Assembly: GCA_945952465.1 (NCBI GenBank)
Contig: CAMFIB010000013.1
Coordinates: forward strand, 1 to 38,179
DNA from: an uncultured Pseudomonadota bacterium
GTDB lineage: Bacteria > Pseudomonadota > Gammaproteobacteria > Burkholderiales > Burkholderiaceae_C
DNA length: 38,179 nt
Direction: 5' to 3'
Under the pieces are notes generated by a model. That model saw only the letters and a list, made by a program, of their open reading frames with translations. It did not search any database and was not told the origin of the DNA. Positions 1-7,619 of this stretch are shown here, piece by piece (the first letter of the stretch is position 1; the number at the start of each line of letters is the position of its first letter). The position numbers and the translations under genes are program-made.

Positions 1-326
1 GCGGCCGGCAGCGGGGCCGCGGCCGGCGCGGTGGGCACGGCCGTGATCGCGGTGATCTGCGGTGCCGGCAGCGCGGCGGCGGGCGGCGGTGGCGGCAGCA
101 CGGCGCCGGCGTTGACCCGCACCGACAGCGGCTTGACGAGGTAGAGGCCGGCACCCCCGGCGAGCAGCAGCGTGCCCGCCACCAGCGGCCAGAGCCATGC
201 GGGCCGGCCGGCGCCGCCTTCGCCGCCGGCGCTGCCCGCCATCACCTGCTGCGTGTGCAGGCCCGGAATGGAACCGCGCCCACGGTCGGACTCCGCACGT
301 TTGAGGGCGTCGAGGATGTAGGACAT
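1..326 (-). CDS. GspB-domain protein of a type II secretion system, 3' end cut off by the window edge
   Basis: The reading frame starts at the ATG complementary to 324-326 and runs off the left edge, so only the first 108 codons are seen. The protein begins MSYILDALKRAESDRGRG, the typical N-terminus of GspB/ExeB-type proteins. A hydrophobic segment follows at about residues 47-65 (WLWPLVAGTLLLAGGAGLYLV), then a Pro/Ala-rich stretch in the presumed periplasm. In the known family, GspB works with the GspA ATPase or helps place the outer-membrane secretin. The conserved C-terminal GspB domain lies outside the window, so the call rests on the N-terminus and the single-anchor layout. Other gsp genes would be expected to the left but cannot be seen. 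Confidence 0.75.
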   Translation of the reverse strand, partial: MSYILDALKRAESDRGRGSIPGLHTQQVMAGSAGGEGGAGRPAWLWPLVAGTLLLAGGAGLYLVKPLSVRVNAGAVLPPPPPAAALPAPQITAITAVPTAPAAAPLPA

Positions 327-516
327 GGCGGGTGAGGGGCGGCGGCTCGGCGGGTGTGCGGCCGGGCCCGACGGGTTCGGGCCTGACGCGCACGGCCCGA
401 AGCATACCCGGCCGGCGAGCGGCGCGACAAGCCGGGCCGCCGCCTGCGTTGCGCGCCCCCCGCCGGATGCCGCAGAATGGGCCACACAACCGCTCCCAAC
501 ACGCCAGGAGACAACC

Positions 517-795
517 ATGATCACCCAGGCCCAGATCGATCTCGCCAAGACCCTGTGGGAACAGGCCCGCACCATGGCCGCCCAGTCGCACGACGCGTGG
601 CAGCTCGTCATCCGCTCGCAGAGCGTGTACTGCGATTCGCTGCGCGCCATGGGGCTGCCCGTGACGGCCGTCACCCAGCAGTTCGAGAACCTCATGAACC
701 TGCATTCCACCCAGTACAAGGCCGCGCTCGAGCACCTCGACAACATGGCCGACACCTACCAGCAGATGCTGGCCAAGTACAAGTCCGGCGGCTGA
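517..795 (+). CDS. small helical protein of unknown function, 92 residues
   Basis: The start is the ATG at 517, which has AGGAG at 506-510; longer in-frame starts upstream have no such site. The protein has no signal peptide or membrane segment. It looks wholly alpha-helical, with regularly spaced hydrophobic residues and many Gln, Ala and Met (AQIDLAKTLWEQARTMAAQ near the N-terminus; AALEHLDNMADTYQQML near the C-terminus). This resembles short phasin-like or coiled-coil proteins, but I see no phasin signature and do not assign a function. It lies 59 bp before the exported hydrolase gene on the same strand, so the two may share a transcript. Confidence 0.7.
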   Translation: MITQAQIDLAKTLWEQARTMAAQSHDAWQLVIRSQSVYCDSLRAMGLPVTAVTQQFENLMNLHSTQYKAALEHLDNMADTYQQMLAKYKSGG

Positions 796-854
796 GCTCG
801 CCCGCTCGCCCCTCCCTTTTCGTTTTCTTACCCTGCCCTTCGGAGACCGGCCCG

Positions 855-1847
855 ATGCCCGCTGCCTCGCCCCTGCTCACCCGTTTGTCCGCCGCCGCGC
901 TGCTGCTGGCCGCCGCCTTCGTGGCGCCGCCCGCCGTCGGCACCGCGCAGGCTGCCGCGCCCATGGTGCGCACCTCGGCGCCCGGCTACCACCGCATGAT
1001 GCTGGGCGACTTCGAGATCACCGCGCTGTCCGACGGCACCGTCGCGCTGCCGCTCGACAAGCTCCTCGTCATGCCGCCCGAGCAACTGCAGCAGGCGCTG
1101 GCCCGGTCGTTCCTCACCAACCCGGTCGAAACCTCCGTCAATGGCTACCTCGTCAACACAGGCAGCAAGCTGGTGCTCATCGACACCGGCGCCGCCAGCC
1201 TGTTCGGCCCCACGCTCGGCAAGCTGGCCGACAACCTGCGCGCTGCCGGCTACCAGCCCGAGCAGGTCGACGAGGTCTACATCACCCACCTGCACCCCGA
1301 CCACATCGGCGGACTGATGAACGGCGACAAGCTGGCGTTCCCGAATGCGGTGGTGCGCGCCGACAAGGCCGACGCCGACTTCTGGCTCAGCCCCGCGCAG
1401 ATGGAGAAGGCGCCCGCCGACGCCAAGGGCTTCTTCCAGGGCGCGATGGCCTCGCTCAACCCCTACGTGTCGGTCGGCCGCTTCAAGCCCTTCAGCGGTG
1501 ACACGCCGCTGGTGCCCGGCGTGCGCGCCGCCGCCAGCCACGGCCACACCGCCGGCCACAGTACCTACGTCGTCGAGAGCAAGGGCGAAAAGCTGGTGCT
1601 GCTGGGCGACATCCTGCACGCCGCCGCCGTGCAGTTCGACGACCCTTCGGTGGTCATCCGCTTCGACACCGACAACGCCGCCGCGGCCGCCGAACGCCAG
1701 AAGGCCTTCGCCGACGCCGCCAACGGCGGCTACTGGATCGCCGCCGCGCACCTGGCCTTCCCCGGCATCGGCCACCTGCGCGCCGAAGGCAAGGGCTACC
1801 GGTTCGTGCCGGTCAACTACGGTGTGGTGAATCCGCCGGCGAAGTGA
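855..1847 (+). CDS. exported metallo-beta-lactamase-fold hydrolase, 330 residues
   Basis: The start at 855 has GGAG at 842-845 and gives a protein with a Sec-type signal peptide: a short basic start, a hydrophobic core at about residues 12-25, and a likely cut after AQA near residue 33. The zinc-binding motif HLHPDH is at residues 145-150. The later ligands of the fold are visible as SHGHTAGH, LLGD and AHLAFPGIGH, so both metal sites look complete. The family includes lactonases, glyoxalase II, arylsulfatases and subclass B3 lactamases. The two His residues in SHGHTAGH and the overall length fit the broad periplasmic MBL group but do not reveal the substrate. I see no reason to call it a carbapenemase. 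Confidence 0.88.
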   Translation: MPAASPLLTRLSAAALLLAAAFVAPPAVGTAQAAAPMVRTSAPGYHRMMLGDFEITALSDGTVALPLDKLLVMPPEQLQQALARSFLTNPVETSVNGYLVNTGSKLVLIDTGAASLFGPTLGKLADNLRAAGYQPEQVDEVYITHLHPDHIGGLMNGDKLAFPNAVVRADKADADFWLSPAQMEKAPADAKGFFQGAMASLNPYVSVGRFKPFSGDTPLVPGVRAAASHGHTAGHSTYVVESKGEKLVLLGDILHAAAVQFDDPSVVIRFDTDNAAAAAERQKAFADAANGGYWIAAAHLAFPGIGHLRAEGKGYRFVPVNYGVVNPPAK

Positions 1848-1857
1848 CGGTCGGCCG

Positions 1858-2439
1858 TCAACCGGCGGTCCGCAGCGGGCCGACGTGGCGGTAGCGGTTC
1901 AGCACCACCCCGGTCGGCGTGGTGGTGGAGCCCAGCAGGGCCAGTTCGCGCGGGCTCGCGCGGTCTGAGAAGCTGCGTTTGCCCCGGCCCAGCAACACCG
2001 GGTAGACCACCAGCACCAGTTCATCGACCAGATCCTGCTCGAACAGCACCGACGCCACGCTGGCGCTGCCGCAGACCAGCAGGTCGGCGCCGTCCTGCCG
2101 CTTGAGCTGGCGGATGCCGTCGATGGGGTCCGCGCCGAGCCGGCCCACGGGGCCCCAGGTCAGGTTTTCAGGCCGGTGCGTCACCACGTACTTGGTGGCG
2201 GCATTCAGGGCATCGGCAAACGGGCCGCCCGTGGCCTGCGGCCAGAACCGGGCCCAGAGGTCGTAGGTGCGGCGGCCCAGAAGCAGGTCGTAGGTCTTGC
2301 CGTAGGCCTCGGCGAGGGCGGCCGCGCCCTGCGGCGTGCGGTAGGGCGCGGTCCACCCGCCATGGGCGTAATCGCTGTCCCCGTCGGGTTGGATGAAGCC
2401 GTCCAGCGAGATGTGTTCGGCAACGGTGATCTTTCTCAT
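1858..2439 (-). CDS. DHFR-like / RibD C-terminal domain reductase, 193 residues
   Basis: The protein begins MRKITVAEHISLDGFIQPDG, the usual start of stand-alone RibD-C/DHFR-like proteins of the YyaP/YwjB type. It has the middle LLLGRRTYDLWARFWP segment and the nucleotide-binding GSASVASVLFEQDLVDEL segment, then YPVLLGRGKRSF. These NADPH-dependent reductases mostly have unknown substrates. The start at 2439 has AGGAG just upstream; a longer frame to 2556 would overlap the sigma gene. It is the last gene of the ECF42 cluster. The 95-bp gap before it holds its own TGTCGA-N17-CGTC site, so it may be expressed both by read-through and from that site. Confidence 0.88.
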   Translation of the reverse strand: MRKITVAEHISLDGFIQPDGDSDYAHGGWTAPYRTPQGAAALAEAYGKTYDLLLGRRTYDLWARFWPQATGGPFADALNAATKYVVTHRPENLTWGPVGRLGADPIDGIRQLKRQDGADLLVCGSASVASVLFEQDLVDELVLVVYPVLLGRGKRSFSDRASPRELALLGSTTTPTGVVLNRYRHVGPLRTAG

Positions 2440-2493
2440 GCGAATCTCCTGAAGGGGTGCTTGGGCGATGGTGCCGCGTGCTTCCAACCAGAC

Positions 2494-2520
2494 GACGAAG
2501 CAGCCCTGCCGAATTCGACA
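2494..2520 (-). promoter_or_regulatory. predicted ECF42-type promoter before the DHFR-like gene
   Basis: On the minus strand TGTCGA (2520-2515) is followed after exactly 17 bases by CGTC (2497-2494). The ECF42 group is reported, as I recall, to use TGTCGA at -35 and CGA/TC (CGAC or CGTC) at -10. The site lies between the sigma stop codon and the DHFR-like start, giving a leader of roughly 50 bases. A second site with the same two boxes and spacing is at 7187-7213, and both end in GCTTCGTC. Confidence 0.6.
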
Positions 2521-2534
2521 AGCGACCGGGATGT

Positions 2535-3833
2535 TCAGCCCGGCGACGCTTCGCACGCGGCGGCCCGGCCCAGCAGCAAGGCCCGCTCGCGCGCGTTGCG
2601 GGTGAGCGTGGCGGCCAGCTCGAAGGCCTCGCGGGCTTCGCCAAGGCGCTGCAGCCGCTGCAGCAGATCGCCGCGCACGCTGGGCAGCAGGTGGTAGCCG
2701 CGCAGCCTGGGCTCGGTCATTAAGCCATCGACGATCTCCAGCCCGGCGGCCGGCCCGAAAGCCATGCCGACCGCCACCGCGCGGTTCAGTTCGACCACCG
2801 GCGACGGCGCCAGCCGCGCCAGGCCCTCGTACAGCGCGGCGATGCGGGTCCAGTCGGTCTGTTCGGCGGTGCCGGCGCGGGCGTGGCAGGCGGCAATGGC
2901 GGCCTGCAGTGCATAGGGGCCGTAACCCTGGTCCTGCGCGGCGGCCACCGCTTCGGCGCGCTGCAGCGCAGCGAGGCCGCGGCGGATCAGCAGGCGGTCC
3001 CAGCGGGCGCGGTTCTGTTCGAGCAGCAGGATGGGTTCGCCGGTCTCGCCGACGCGGGCGTGGGCGCGCGAAGCCTGAATCTCCATCAGCGCGACGAGGC
3101 CGTGCACCTCGGCTTCGCCCGGCATCAGCTCGGCGACCACGCGGCCCAGCCGCAGGGCCTCGTCGCAGAGCGCGGGGCGCATCCAGTCGTCGCCGGCGGT
3201 GGCGGAATAGCCTTCGTTGAAGACCAGGTAGATGACCTCGAGCACCGAGTCCAGCCGATCGGCCAGCTCCTCGGCGCGGGGCGGCTCGAACGGCACCTGG
3301 GCGTCGGCCAGCGTGCGCTTGGCGCGCACGATGCGCTGCGCGATGGTGGGCTCGGGCACCAGGAAGGCGCGGGCGATCTCGTCGGTGGTCAGGCCACCGA
3401 GCAGCCGCAGCGTGAGGGCGACGCGCGCTTCGGTGGACAGCACCGGGTGGCAGGCGGTGAACACCAGCCGCAGCAGGTCGTCACCGATGTCGTCGTCCAT
3501 CATCGCTTCCACGTCCGGCATGCCGGCGGCCATCTGCTCGTCCAGCGTGCGGGAGAGTTCGCCCTCGTGGGCCTGGTGCAGTTGCTGGCGCCGGATCAGG
3601 TCGATCGCGCGGTGTTTGGCGGTGGTCATCAGCCAGGCGCCGGGGTTCTCCGGCACACCTTTCTGCGGCCACTGTTCCAGCGCCGCGACCAGCGCATCCT
3701 GCGCGATCTCCTCGGCCTGCCCGACGTCGCGCAGCATGCGCGCAACCTTGGCGATGACCTTGGCCGACTCGATGCGCCAGACGCCCTCGATGGTGCGGTG
3801 GATGTCCGGAATCGCCATGCGCCATTGCACCAT
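2535..3833 (-). CDS. ECF42-group RNA polymerase sigma factor with C-terminal TPR-like extension
   Basis: The protein has sigma region 2 at about residues 15-85 (VWRIESAKVIAKVARMLRD, EEIAQDALVAALEQWP, WLMTTAKHRAIDLIRR) and region 4 at about 130-175 (TEARVALTLRLLGGLTTDEIARAF, PTIAQRIVRAKR). A 250-residue alpha-helical extension follows, with the NEGYSAT and YHLLPSVRGDLLQRLQRLGEA segments typical of the long ECF42/SigJ-like proteins. ECF42 factors are known to lie beside DGPF/YciI genes and to lack a classic anti-sigma factor; the C-terminal domain is thought to control activity. Both points hold here. The ATG at 3833 is 5 bp past the preceding stop and has GAGG close by; the ATG at 3818 is the alternative, giving 427 residues. 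Expression from the site at 7187-7213 would make it autoregulated. Confidence 0.9.
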   Translation of the reverse strand: MVQWRMAIPDIHRTIEGVWRIESAKVIAKVARMLRDVGQAEEIAQDALVAALEQWPQKGVPENPGAWLMTTAKHRAIDLIRRQQLHQAHEGELSRTLDEQMAAGMPDVEAMMDDDIGDDLLRLVFTACHPVLSTEARVALTLRLLGGLTTDEIARAFLVPEPTIAQRIVRAKRTLADAQVPFEPPRAEELADRLDSVLEVIYLVFNEGYSATAGDDWMRPALCDEALRLGRVVAELMPGEAEVHGLVALMEIQASRAHARVGETGEPILLLEQNRARWDRLLIRRGLAALQRAEAVAAAQDQGYGPYALQAAIAACHARAGTAEQTDWTRIAALYEGLARLAPSPVVELNRAVAVGMAFGPAAGLEIVDGLMTEPRLRGYHLLPSVRGDLLQRLQRLGEAREAFELAATLTRNARERALLLGRAAACEASPG

Positions 3834-3838
3834 CGGCC

Positions 3839-4369
3839 TCAGCGCTCGGCCGTGGCCTTGAGTTCGGCCAGGCTTTCCTCGAACTTGGGGCCGACCATCT
3901 TTTCCATGCTGAAGAAGGTGGTCATCAGCTTGGAGATGAAGGGCGACGGGCCGTACATGGCGTTGGTCACGCGGGTGGCGCCGTCGCCTTCGGGCGCCAG
4001 CGTGAACTCGCCGGTGTTGCGCGCCGGGAAGGGCTCGATGAAGTCCATCTGCAGTACCACGCGCGACGACGGCACGGCTTCCTTGATTTCCATGCGGCCC
4101 GAGCCGATGTCCTTGTTGCCCTTCCACTCGTACACCGCACCCACGCCGCTGGCCGCGCCGGAGTAGGTGCGCTGCATCGCCGGGTCGACCTTTTCCCAGG
4201 CCGACCACTTCTGCATCGCGTGGAAGTCGGTGATCAGCGGGAAAATTTTCTCGGGCGGCGCCTGGATGAGCGTCGAGCGCTCGATGCGAAAGGTGTCGGG
4301 CTTGGCCGCTGCATAGACCAGCAGGCCCCCGATGGCGACCACGATGACGATGGCGATGGTTTTCAGCAT
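3839..4369 (-). CDS. membrane-anchored SRPBCC-fold protein, 176 residues
   Basis: The start at 4369 is preceded by AAGGAG. Residues 3-21 form one hydrophobic helix (IAIVIVVAIGGLLVYAAA), so the soluble domain probably sits outside the inner membrane. The rest is a START/SRPBCC hydrophobic-ligand domain: RSTLIQAPPEKIFPLITDFHAMQKWSAWE near the start, and a final long helix with the MVGPKFEESLAELK pattern. Proteins of this kind, annotated as polyketide cyclase/dehydrase or AHSA1-like, bind small hydrophobic molecules, but the ligand is not known here. It is tightly packed between the MFS gene (19 bp) and the sigma gene (5 bp) in the ECF42 cluster. Confidence 0.87.
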   Translation of the reverse strand: MLKTIAIVIVVAIGGLLVYAAAKPDTFRIERSTLIQAPPEKIFPLITDFHAMQKWSAWEKVDPAMQRTYSGAASGVGAVYEWKGNKDIGSGRMEIKEAVPSSRVVLQMDFIEPFPARNTGEFTLAPEGDGATRVTNAMYGPSPFISKLMTTFFSMEKMVGPKFEESLAELKATAER

Positions 4370-4388
4370 GTCGTTTCTCCTTGTGGGT

Positions 4389-5837
4389 TCAGTGCGGCGC
4401 AACGGCCGCCGGTGCGCCGTCTTCGGCGGCGGCTTGGGGTGAAATGCGCATGAAGACCACGCCCAGCACCGCCGCCAGCGCCGCGCAGCCGGCGCCGAGC
4501 AGGAAGGCGAGCTGGTAGCCGCCGTTCAGCGCGGCGGCCTGCGTGGCGCCACTGGCCAGCAGCGTGCCGGTGCGGGCTGCGGCGGCGCTGGCCAGCACGG
4601 CCAGGCCCAGCGCGCCGCCCATCATGAAGGCGGTGTTGACCACGCCCGACGCCAGCCCCGACTCGCTGGGGCCCACGTCGCTCATCGCGGCCAGCAGCAT
4701 CGGGTTGAAGGCGATGCCGGCGCCCACGCCCAGCAGCAGCATGCCCGGCAGCACGTCGATCCAGAAGTGGCCGGCTTCCGGCGCCCGGGCGAACAGCGCC
4801 AGGCCGACCGCGGCGACGGCGAGCCCGAAGGCCAGCGGCCCGCGGATGCCCCAGCGCATCACGACCTTGGCCGACACGCCGAGCGACAGCACCGCCATGA
4901 TGAGGTTGGCCGGCAGGAAGGCCAGGCCGACCTGCATCGCGTCGTAGCCCAGCACCAGCTGCAGGTAGAGCGCCGAGATGAAGAACCAGGCGAACATCGC
5001 GGCGGCCCACAACACGCCCGCCACGTTGGCGGTGGCGACGTTGCGCAGCCTGAACAGCTTCAGCGGCATCAGCGGGTGCTGCACACGCGCCTCGATGGTG
5101 ATGAACGCGGCCAGCAGCAGCGCGGCGGCGCCCAGCAGCGACAGCGTCAGCGGCGAGGTCCAGCCGGCCTCGTTGCCGCCAACCACCGCGTACACCGCCA
5201 GCATCAGCGACGCGGTGACGGTGAAGGCGCCGGCCACGTCGAGCTGGCCTCCGGTGTTGGGCGCGTCCTTGCCGATCAGCGCCACGCACAGCGCGTACAC
5301 CGCCACGCCGATCGGCAGGTTCACCAGAAAGATCCAGTGCCAGCTCAGCGACGAGGTCAGCAGCCCGCCGAGCAGCACGCCGATGCTGCCGCCGCCCGCG
5401 CAGACGAAGCCGAACACGCCCATCGCCTTGGCGCGGCCTTCGGCGTCGGTGAACAGGTTCATGATCAGTGACAGCGCCACTGCCGACACCACCGCGCCAC
5501 CCAGGCCCTGCACCGCCCGCGCCACCACCAGCAGCCCCTGTGACTGCGCCAGCCCGCAGGCCAGCGAGGCCAGCGTGAAGAAGGTGAGGCCCGCGAGGAA
5601 CATGCGGCGCTGGCCGTAGAGGTCGCCGAGCCGGCCACCCAGCAGCAAAAAGCCGCCGTAGGTCAGCATGTAGGCGTTGACCACCCACACCAGCGAGGTT
5701 TCGGTGAAGCCGAGGTCCTGCCGGATCGACGGCAGCGCCACGTTCACGATGGTCGTGTCGAGCACGATCATCAGCTCCCCCAGGCACAGCACCAGCAGGG
5801 CCAGCCAGCGTTTTCGGTTGTCGGGTGTGTCGGTCAT
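4389..5837 (-). CDS. DHA2-family MFS drug/proton antiporter, 482 residues
   Basis: This is a 14-helix MFS exporter of the EmrB/QacA type. It shows DTTIVNVALPSI in helix 1 (the DHA2 motif D1), GGRLGDLYGQRRMF (motif A) after helix 2, and the GGSIGVLLGGLL segment of motif C in helix 5, the antiporter signature. The length of 482 is normal. Such proteins export lipophilic drugs or dyes in exchange for protons across the inner membrane. No EmrA-like adaptor is next to it. It starts 7 bp after the stop of the VOC gene and ends 19 bp before the SRPBCC gene, so it belongs to the ECF42 operon. Confidence 0.92.
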   Translation of the reverse strand: MTDTPDNRKRWLALLVLCLGELMIVLDTTIVNVALPSIRQDLGFTETSLVWVVNAYMLTYGGFLLLGGRLGDLYGQRRMFLAGLTFFTLASLACGLAQSQGLLVVARAVQGLGGAVVSAVALSLIMNLFTDAEGRAKAMGVFGFVCAGGGSIGVLLGGLLTSSLSWHWIFLVNLPIGVAVYALCVALIGKDAPNTGGQLDVAGAFTVTASLMLAVYAVVGGNEAGWTSPLTLSLLGAAALLLAAFITIEARVQHPLMPLKLFRLRNVATANVAGVLWAAAMFAWFFISALYLQLVLGYDAMQVGLAFLPANLIMAVLSLGVSAKVVMRWGIRGPLAFGLAVAAVGLALFARAPEAGHFWIDVLPGMLLLGVGAGIAFNPMLLAAMSDVGPSESGLASGVVNTAFMMGGALGLAVLASAAAARTGTLLASGATQAAALNGGYQLAFLLGAGCAALAAVLGVVFMRISPQAAAEDGAPAAVAPH

Positions 5838-5844
5838 CGGTGTC

Positions 5845-6261
5845 TCAGGCCTTCGGCGGAACGGCGTTGGGGTCCATGTGCATCAGCTCCCAGATGTGGC
5901 CGTCGAGGTCCTGGAAGCCGTGGCCGTACATGAAGCCGTGGTCCTGCGGCTGCGAATAGGTGCTGCCGCCGGCGGCCACCGCCTTGCGCACCAGCTCGTC
6001 GACCTTCTCGCGGCTTTCGCACGACAGGCAGTTCAGCACCTCGACGGCCTGCGTGGCGTCGGCGATCGGGCGCGGCGAGAACACCTTGAATTTCTCGTAG
6101 GTCAGCAGCATCACGTAGATGGTGTCGCTGACGATCATGCAGGTGGCGGTGTCGTCGGTGAACTGCGGGTTGAAGCTGTAGCCCAGCGCCGTGAAGAAGG
6201 CGATGGAACGCGGCAGGTCCTTGACCGGCAGGTTGACGAAGATCTGTTGCTGGTGGGCCAT
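5845..6261 (-). CDS. VOC-fold (glyoxalase/bleomycin-resistance-like) protein, 138 residues
   Basis: The start at 6261 has GAGGAG upstream. The chain shows the two beta-alpha-beta-beta-beta modules of the vicinal oxygen chelate fold: QQIFVNLPVKDLPRSIAFFTALGY at the start, and the second half ending in FQDLDGHIWELMHMDP, where His and Glu are likely metal ligands. VOC proteins of this subtype (often annotated as glyoxalase/bleomycin-resistance or extradiol dioxygenase) have unknown substrates; similar genes often accompany DGPF proteins. The neighbours are a YciI gene 31 bp upstream and the MFS gene 7 bp downstream. Confidence 0.87.
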   Translation of the reverse strand: MAHQQQIFVNLPVKDLPRSIAFFTALGYSFNPQFTDDTATCMIVSDTIYVMLLTYEKFKVFSPRPIADATQAVEVLNCLSCESREKVDELVRKAVAAGGSTYSQPQDHGFMYGHGFQDLDGHIWELMHMDPNAVPPKA

Positions 6262-6292
6262 GGTGATTCTCCTCGGGGTGTGTGGGCGGGGG

Positions 6293-6658
6293 TCAGGCGA
6301 AGTCTTCGGCTTCGAAGAGCTGCCGCACCTCGATCTCGGCGTCCACGCCCTCACCGGCCGGGTTGGGGTAGCGGCGCGTCCATTCCAGCGCCTCTTCGCG
6401 CGACTTCACCTGGATGAGCGTGTAGCCGGCGATCAGGCCCTGCCGGTCTGCGAAAGGGCCTTCGCTCACGCTGCGGTCCTTGCCCGAATAGCGCACGCGC
6501 CAGCCGGCGCTGCTGGCCTTGAGGCCGGCACCGTCGAGCAGCACACCGGCCTTGACCAGCTCCGCATGGTAGGCGCCCATCTGCTCGATGAGCTTTTGCG
6601 AGGGCATGACGCCGGCCTCGGAGTCGCCGGTGGCCTTGACGATGATCATGAAACGCAT
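6293..6658 (-). CDS. YciI/DGPF-family protein, EGPF variant, 121 residues
   Basis: It begins MRFMIIVKATGDSEAG and carries VSEGPFADRQGLIAGYTLIQVKSREEALEW, the DGPF-type motif with Glu in place of the first Asp. YciI-like proteins have a ferredoxin-like fold with a conserved His-Asp pair proposed to be catalytic; no reaction is established for the DGPF branch. DGPF genes are the hallmark neighbours of ECF42 sigma factors. The start at 6658 has AAGGAG. It lies 26 bp after the VOC gene that ends at 6685, in the same operon, and the second copy is at 7266-7619. Confidence 0.88.
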   Translation of the reverse strand: MRFMIIVKATGDSEAGVMPSQKLIEQMGAYHAELVKAGVLLDGAGLKASSAGWRVRYSGKDRSVSEGPFADRQGLIAGYTLIQVKSREEALEWTRRYPNPAGEGVDAEIEVRQLFEAEDFA

Positions 6659-6684
6659 GGTGTTCTCCTTCGTGCAGGCGGGGT

Positions 6685-7113
6685 TCAGTTGACGATGACC
6701 ATCCAGGTCACGCCAAAACGGTCGGCCACCATGCCGAAAGCCGGCGAGAAGAAGGTCTTGGTGATCGGCATGACCACGTTGCCGCCGTCGCCGAGGGCCG
6801 CGAACAGCGTCTGCGCGGTGGCCTCGTCGGCAGCGTCCAGCGTCAGCGAGAAGCCCTTGAAGTCGGGCTTGCCGCCGCCCTGGCCACCGGCGCACTGGCC
6901 GTCGGACAGCATCACGGTCGATTCCCCGATCTTGAGCGCGGCGTGCATGACCTTGTCGGCAGACGGGGTGGGCATGCCCGGTGCGCAGTTGGCGGGTTCC
7001 GGGTTCTCGCTGAAGCGCATCAACTGAACGACCTCGGCCTTCAGGGCGGATGTGTAGAAGTGGATGGCCTCTTCGGCGCGGCCTTCGAAGATCAGGTAGG
7101 GCTGGACGTGCAT
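6685..7113 (-). CDS. PhnB-like VOC-fold protein, 142 residues
   Basis: The sequence MHVQPYLIFEGRAEEAIHFYTSAL and the end PAFGMVADRFGVTWMVIV are typical of PhnB/YjdN-like proteins of the 3-demethylubiquinone-methyltransferase-like VOC group. Despite that old domain name, these are not shown to be methyltransferases. The internal segment KIGESTVMLSDGQ is also usual. The start at 7113 has GGAG 7 bases upstream. It is the first gene downstream of the TGTCGA-N17-CGTC site at 7187-7213, and the probable first gene of the sigma-driven transcript that runs through the sigma gene. Confidence 0.88.
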   Translation of the reverse strand: MHVQPYLIFEGRAEEAIHFYTSALKAEVVQLMRFSENPEPANCAPGMPTPSADKVMHAALKIGESTVMLSDGQCAGGQGGGKPDFKGFSLTLDAADEATAQTLFAALGDGGNVVMPITKTFFSPAFGMVADRFGVTWMVIVN

Positions 7114-7186
7114 GGGGGACTCCTCATCGTGGTGGACAGGTTGAGGGCGGCGGCACGGGTGCTCGTCGTCCTCGCTCATGGGGTAC

Positions 7187-7213
7187 GACGAAGCGGCCGC
7201 GGCAGAATCGACA
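7187..7213 (-). promoter_or_regulatory. predicted ECF42-type promoter of the cluster
   Basis: On the minus strand TGTCGA (7213-7208) is followed after 17 bases by CGTC (7190-7187). This is the same arrangement as at 2494-2520, and it matches the reported ECF42 target as I recall it. It is 74 bp before the PhnB-like start codon, in the only sizeable gap (152 bp) among the first genes of the cluster. From here a transcript could cover the VOC, YciI, VOC, MFS, SRPBCC and sigma genes. Confidence 0.62.
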
Positions 7214-7265
7214 CGCGGCGGCAAGAAAACCGAAATTCTTTTGCCCGCCAATGCTGGCGCTGGCT

Positions 7266-7619
7266 TCAGTTGAAGCAGGGGCCCACTTCCCGCACTTCCA
7301 CGGTCGCCCACTGGGCGGCCGGGCAGCTTTCGGCAATGGCCACCGCCTCGTCGCGGGTGGCGCAATCCAGCAGGAAGAAGCCGCCGACCATTTCCTTGGA
7401 TTCGGCGAACGGCCCGTCGGTGATGCGGCGCTGGCCGGCCCGCACCTGGACCCGCACCGCGTCGCGCTGCGACTTCAGCGACTCGCTCGCCACCAGCACC
7501 CCGCGCGCCTTCAGGTCCTCGCTGAACCGCAGCATCCGCGCGTACAACTCCTCGCCCTGCGGCAGATCGCGTTCGGCGCGTTGGCCCACGGGTTCGTTGA
7601 TCAGCAGCATGAAGGGCAT
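7266..7619 (-). CDS. YciI/DGPF-family protein, 117 residues
   Basis: It begins MPFMLLINEPVGQRAERDLPQGEELY and carries the full DGPF motif in RITDGPFAESKEMVGGFFLLDCATRDEAV, followed by ESCPAAQWATVEVREVGPCF. This is the classic form of the YCII-related DGPF family that accompanies ECF42 sigma factors. GAGGAG lies 7 bases before the ATG at 7619. A 152-bp gap with the predicted ECF42 promoter separates it from the next gene, so it may have its own promoter in 7620-7847, where I find no TGTCGA site. It is divergent from the RND efflux operon. Confidence 0.9.
   Translation of the reverse strand: MPFMLLINEPVGQRAERDLPQGEELYARMLRFSEDLKARGVLVASESLKSQRDAVRVQVRAGQRRITDGPFAESKEMVGGFFLLDCATRDEAVAIAESCPAAQWATVEVREVGPCFN

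Noticed and set aside
855-1847. Acquired beta-lactamase
   Set aside because: The fold motifs are general to the MBL superfamily and there is no mobile context; composition equals the neighbourhood.
1846-1859. GACGG-TCGG-CCGTC as a terminator between the MBL gene and the DHFR-like gene
   Set aside because: The stem is short and no T-run follows on either strand.
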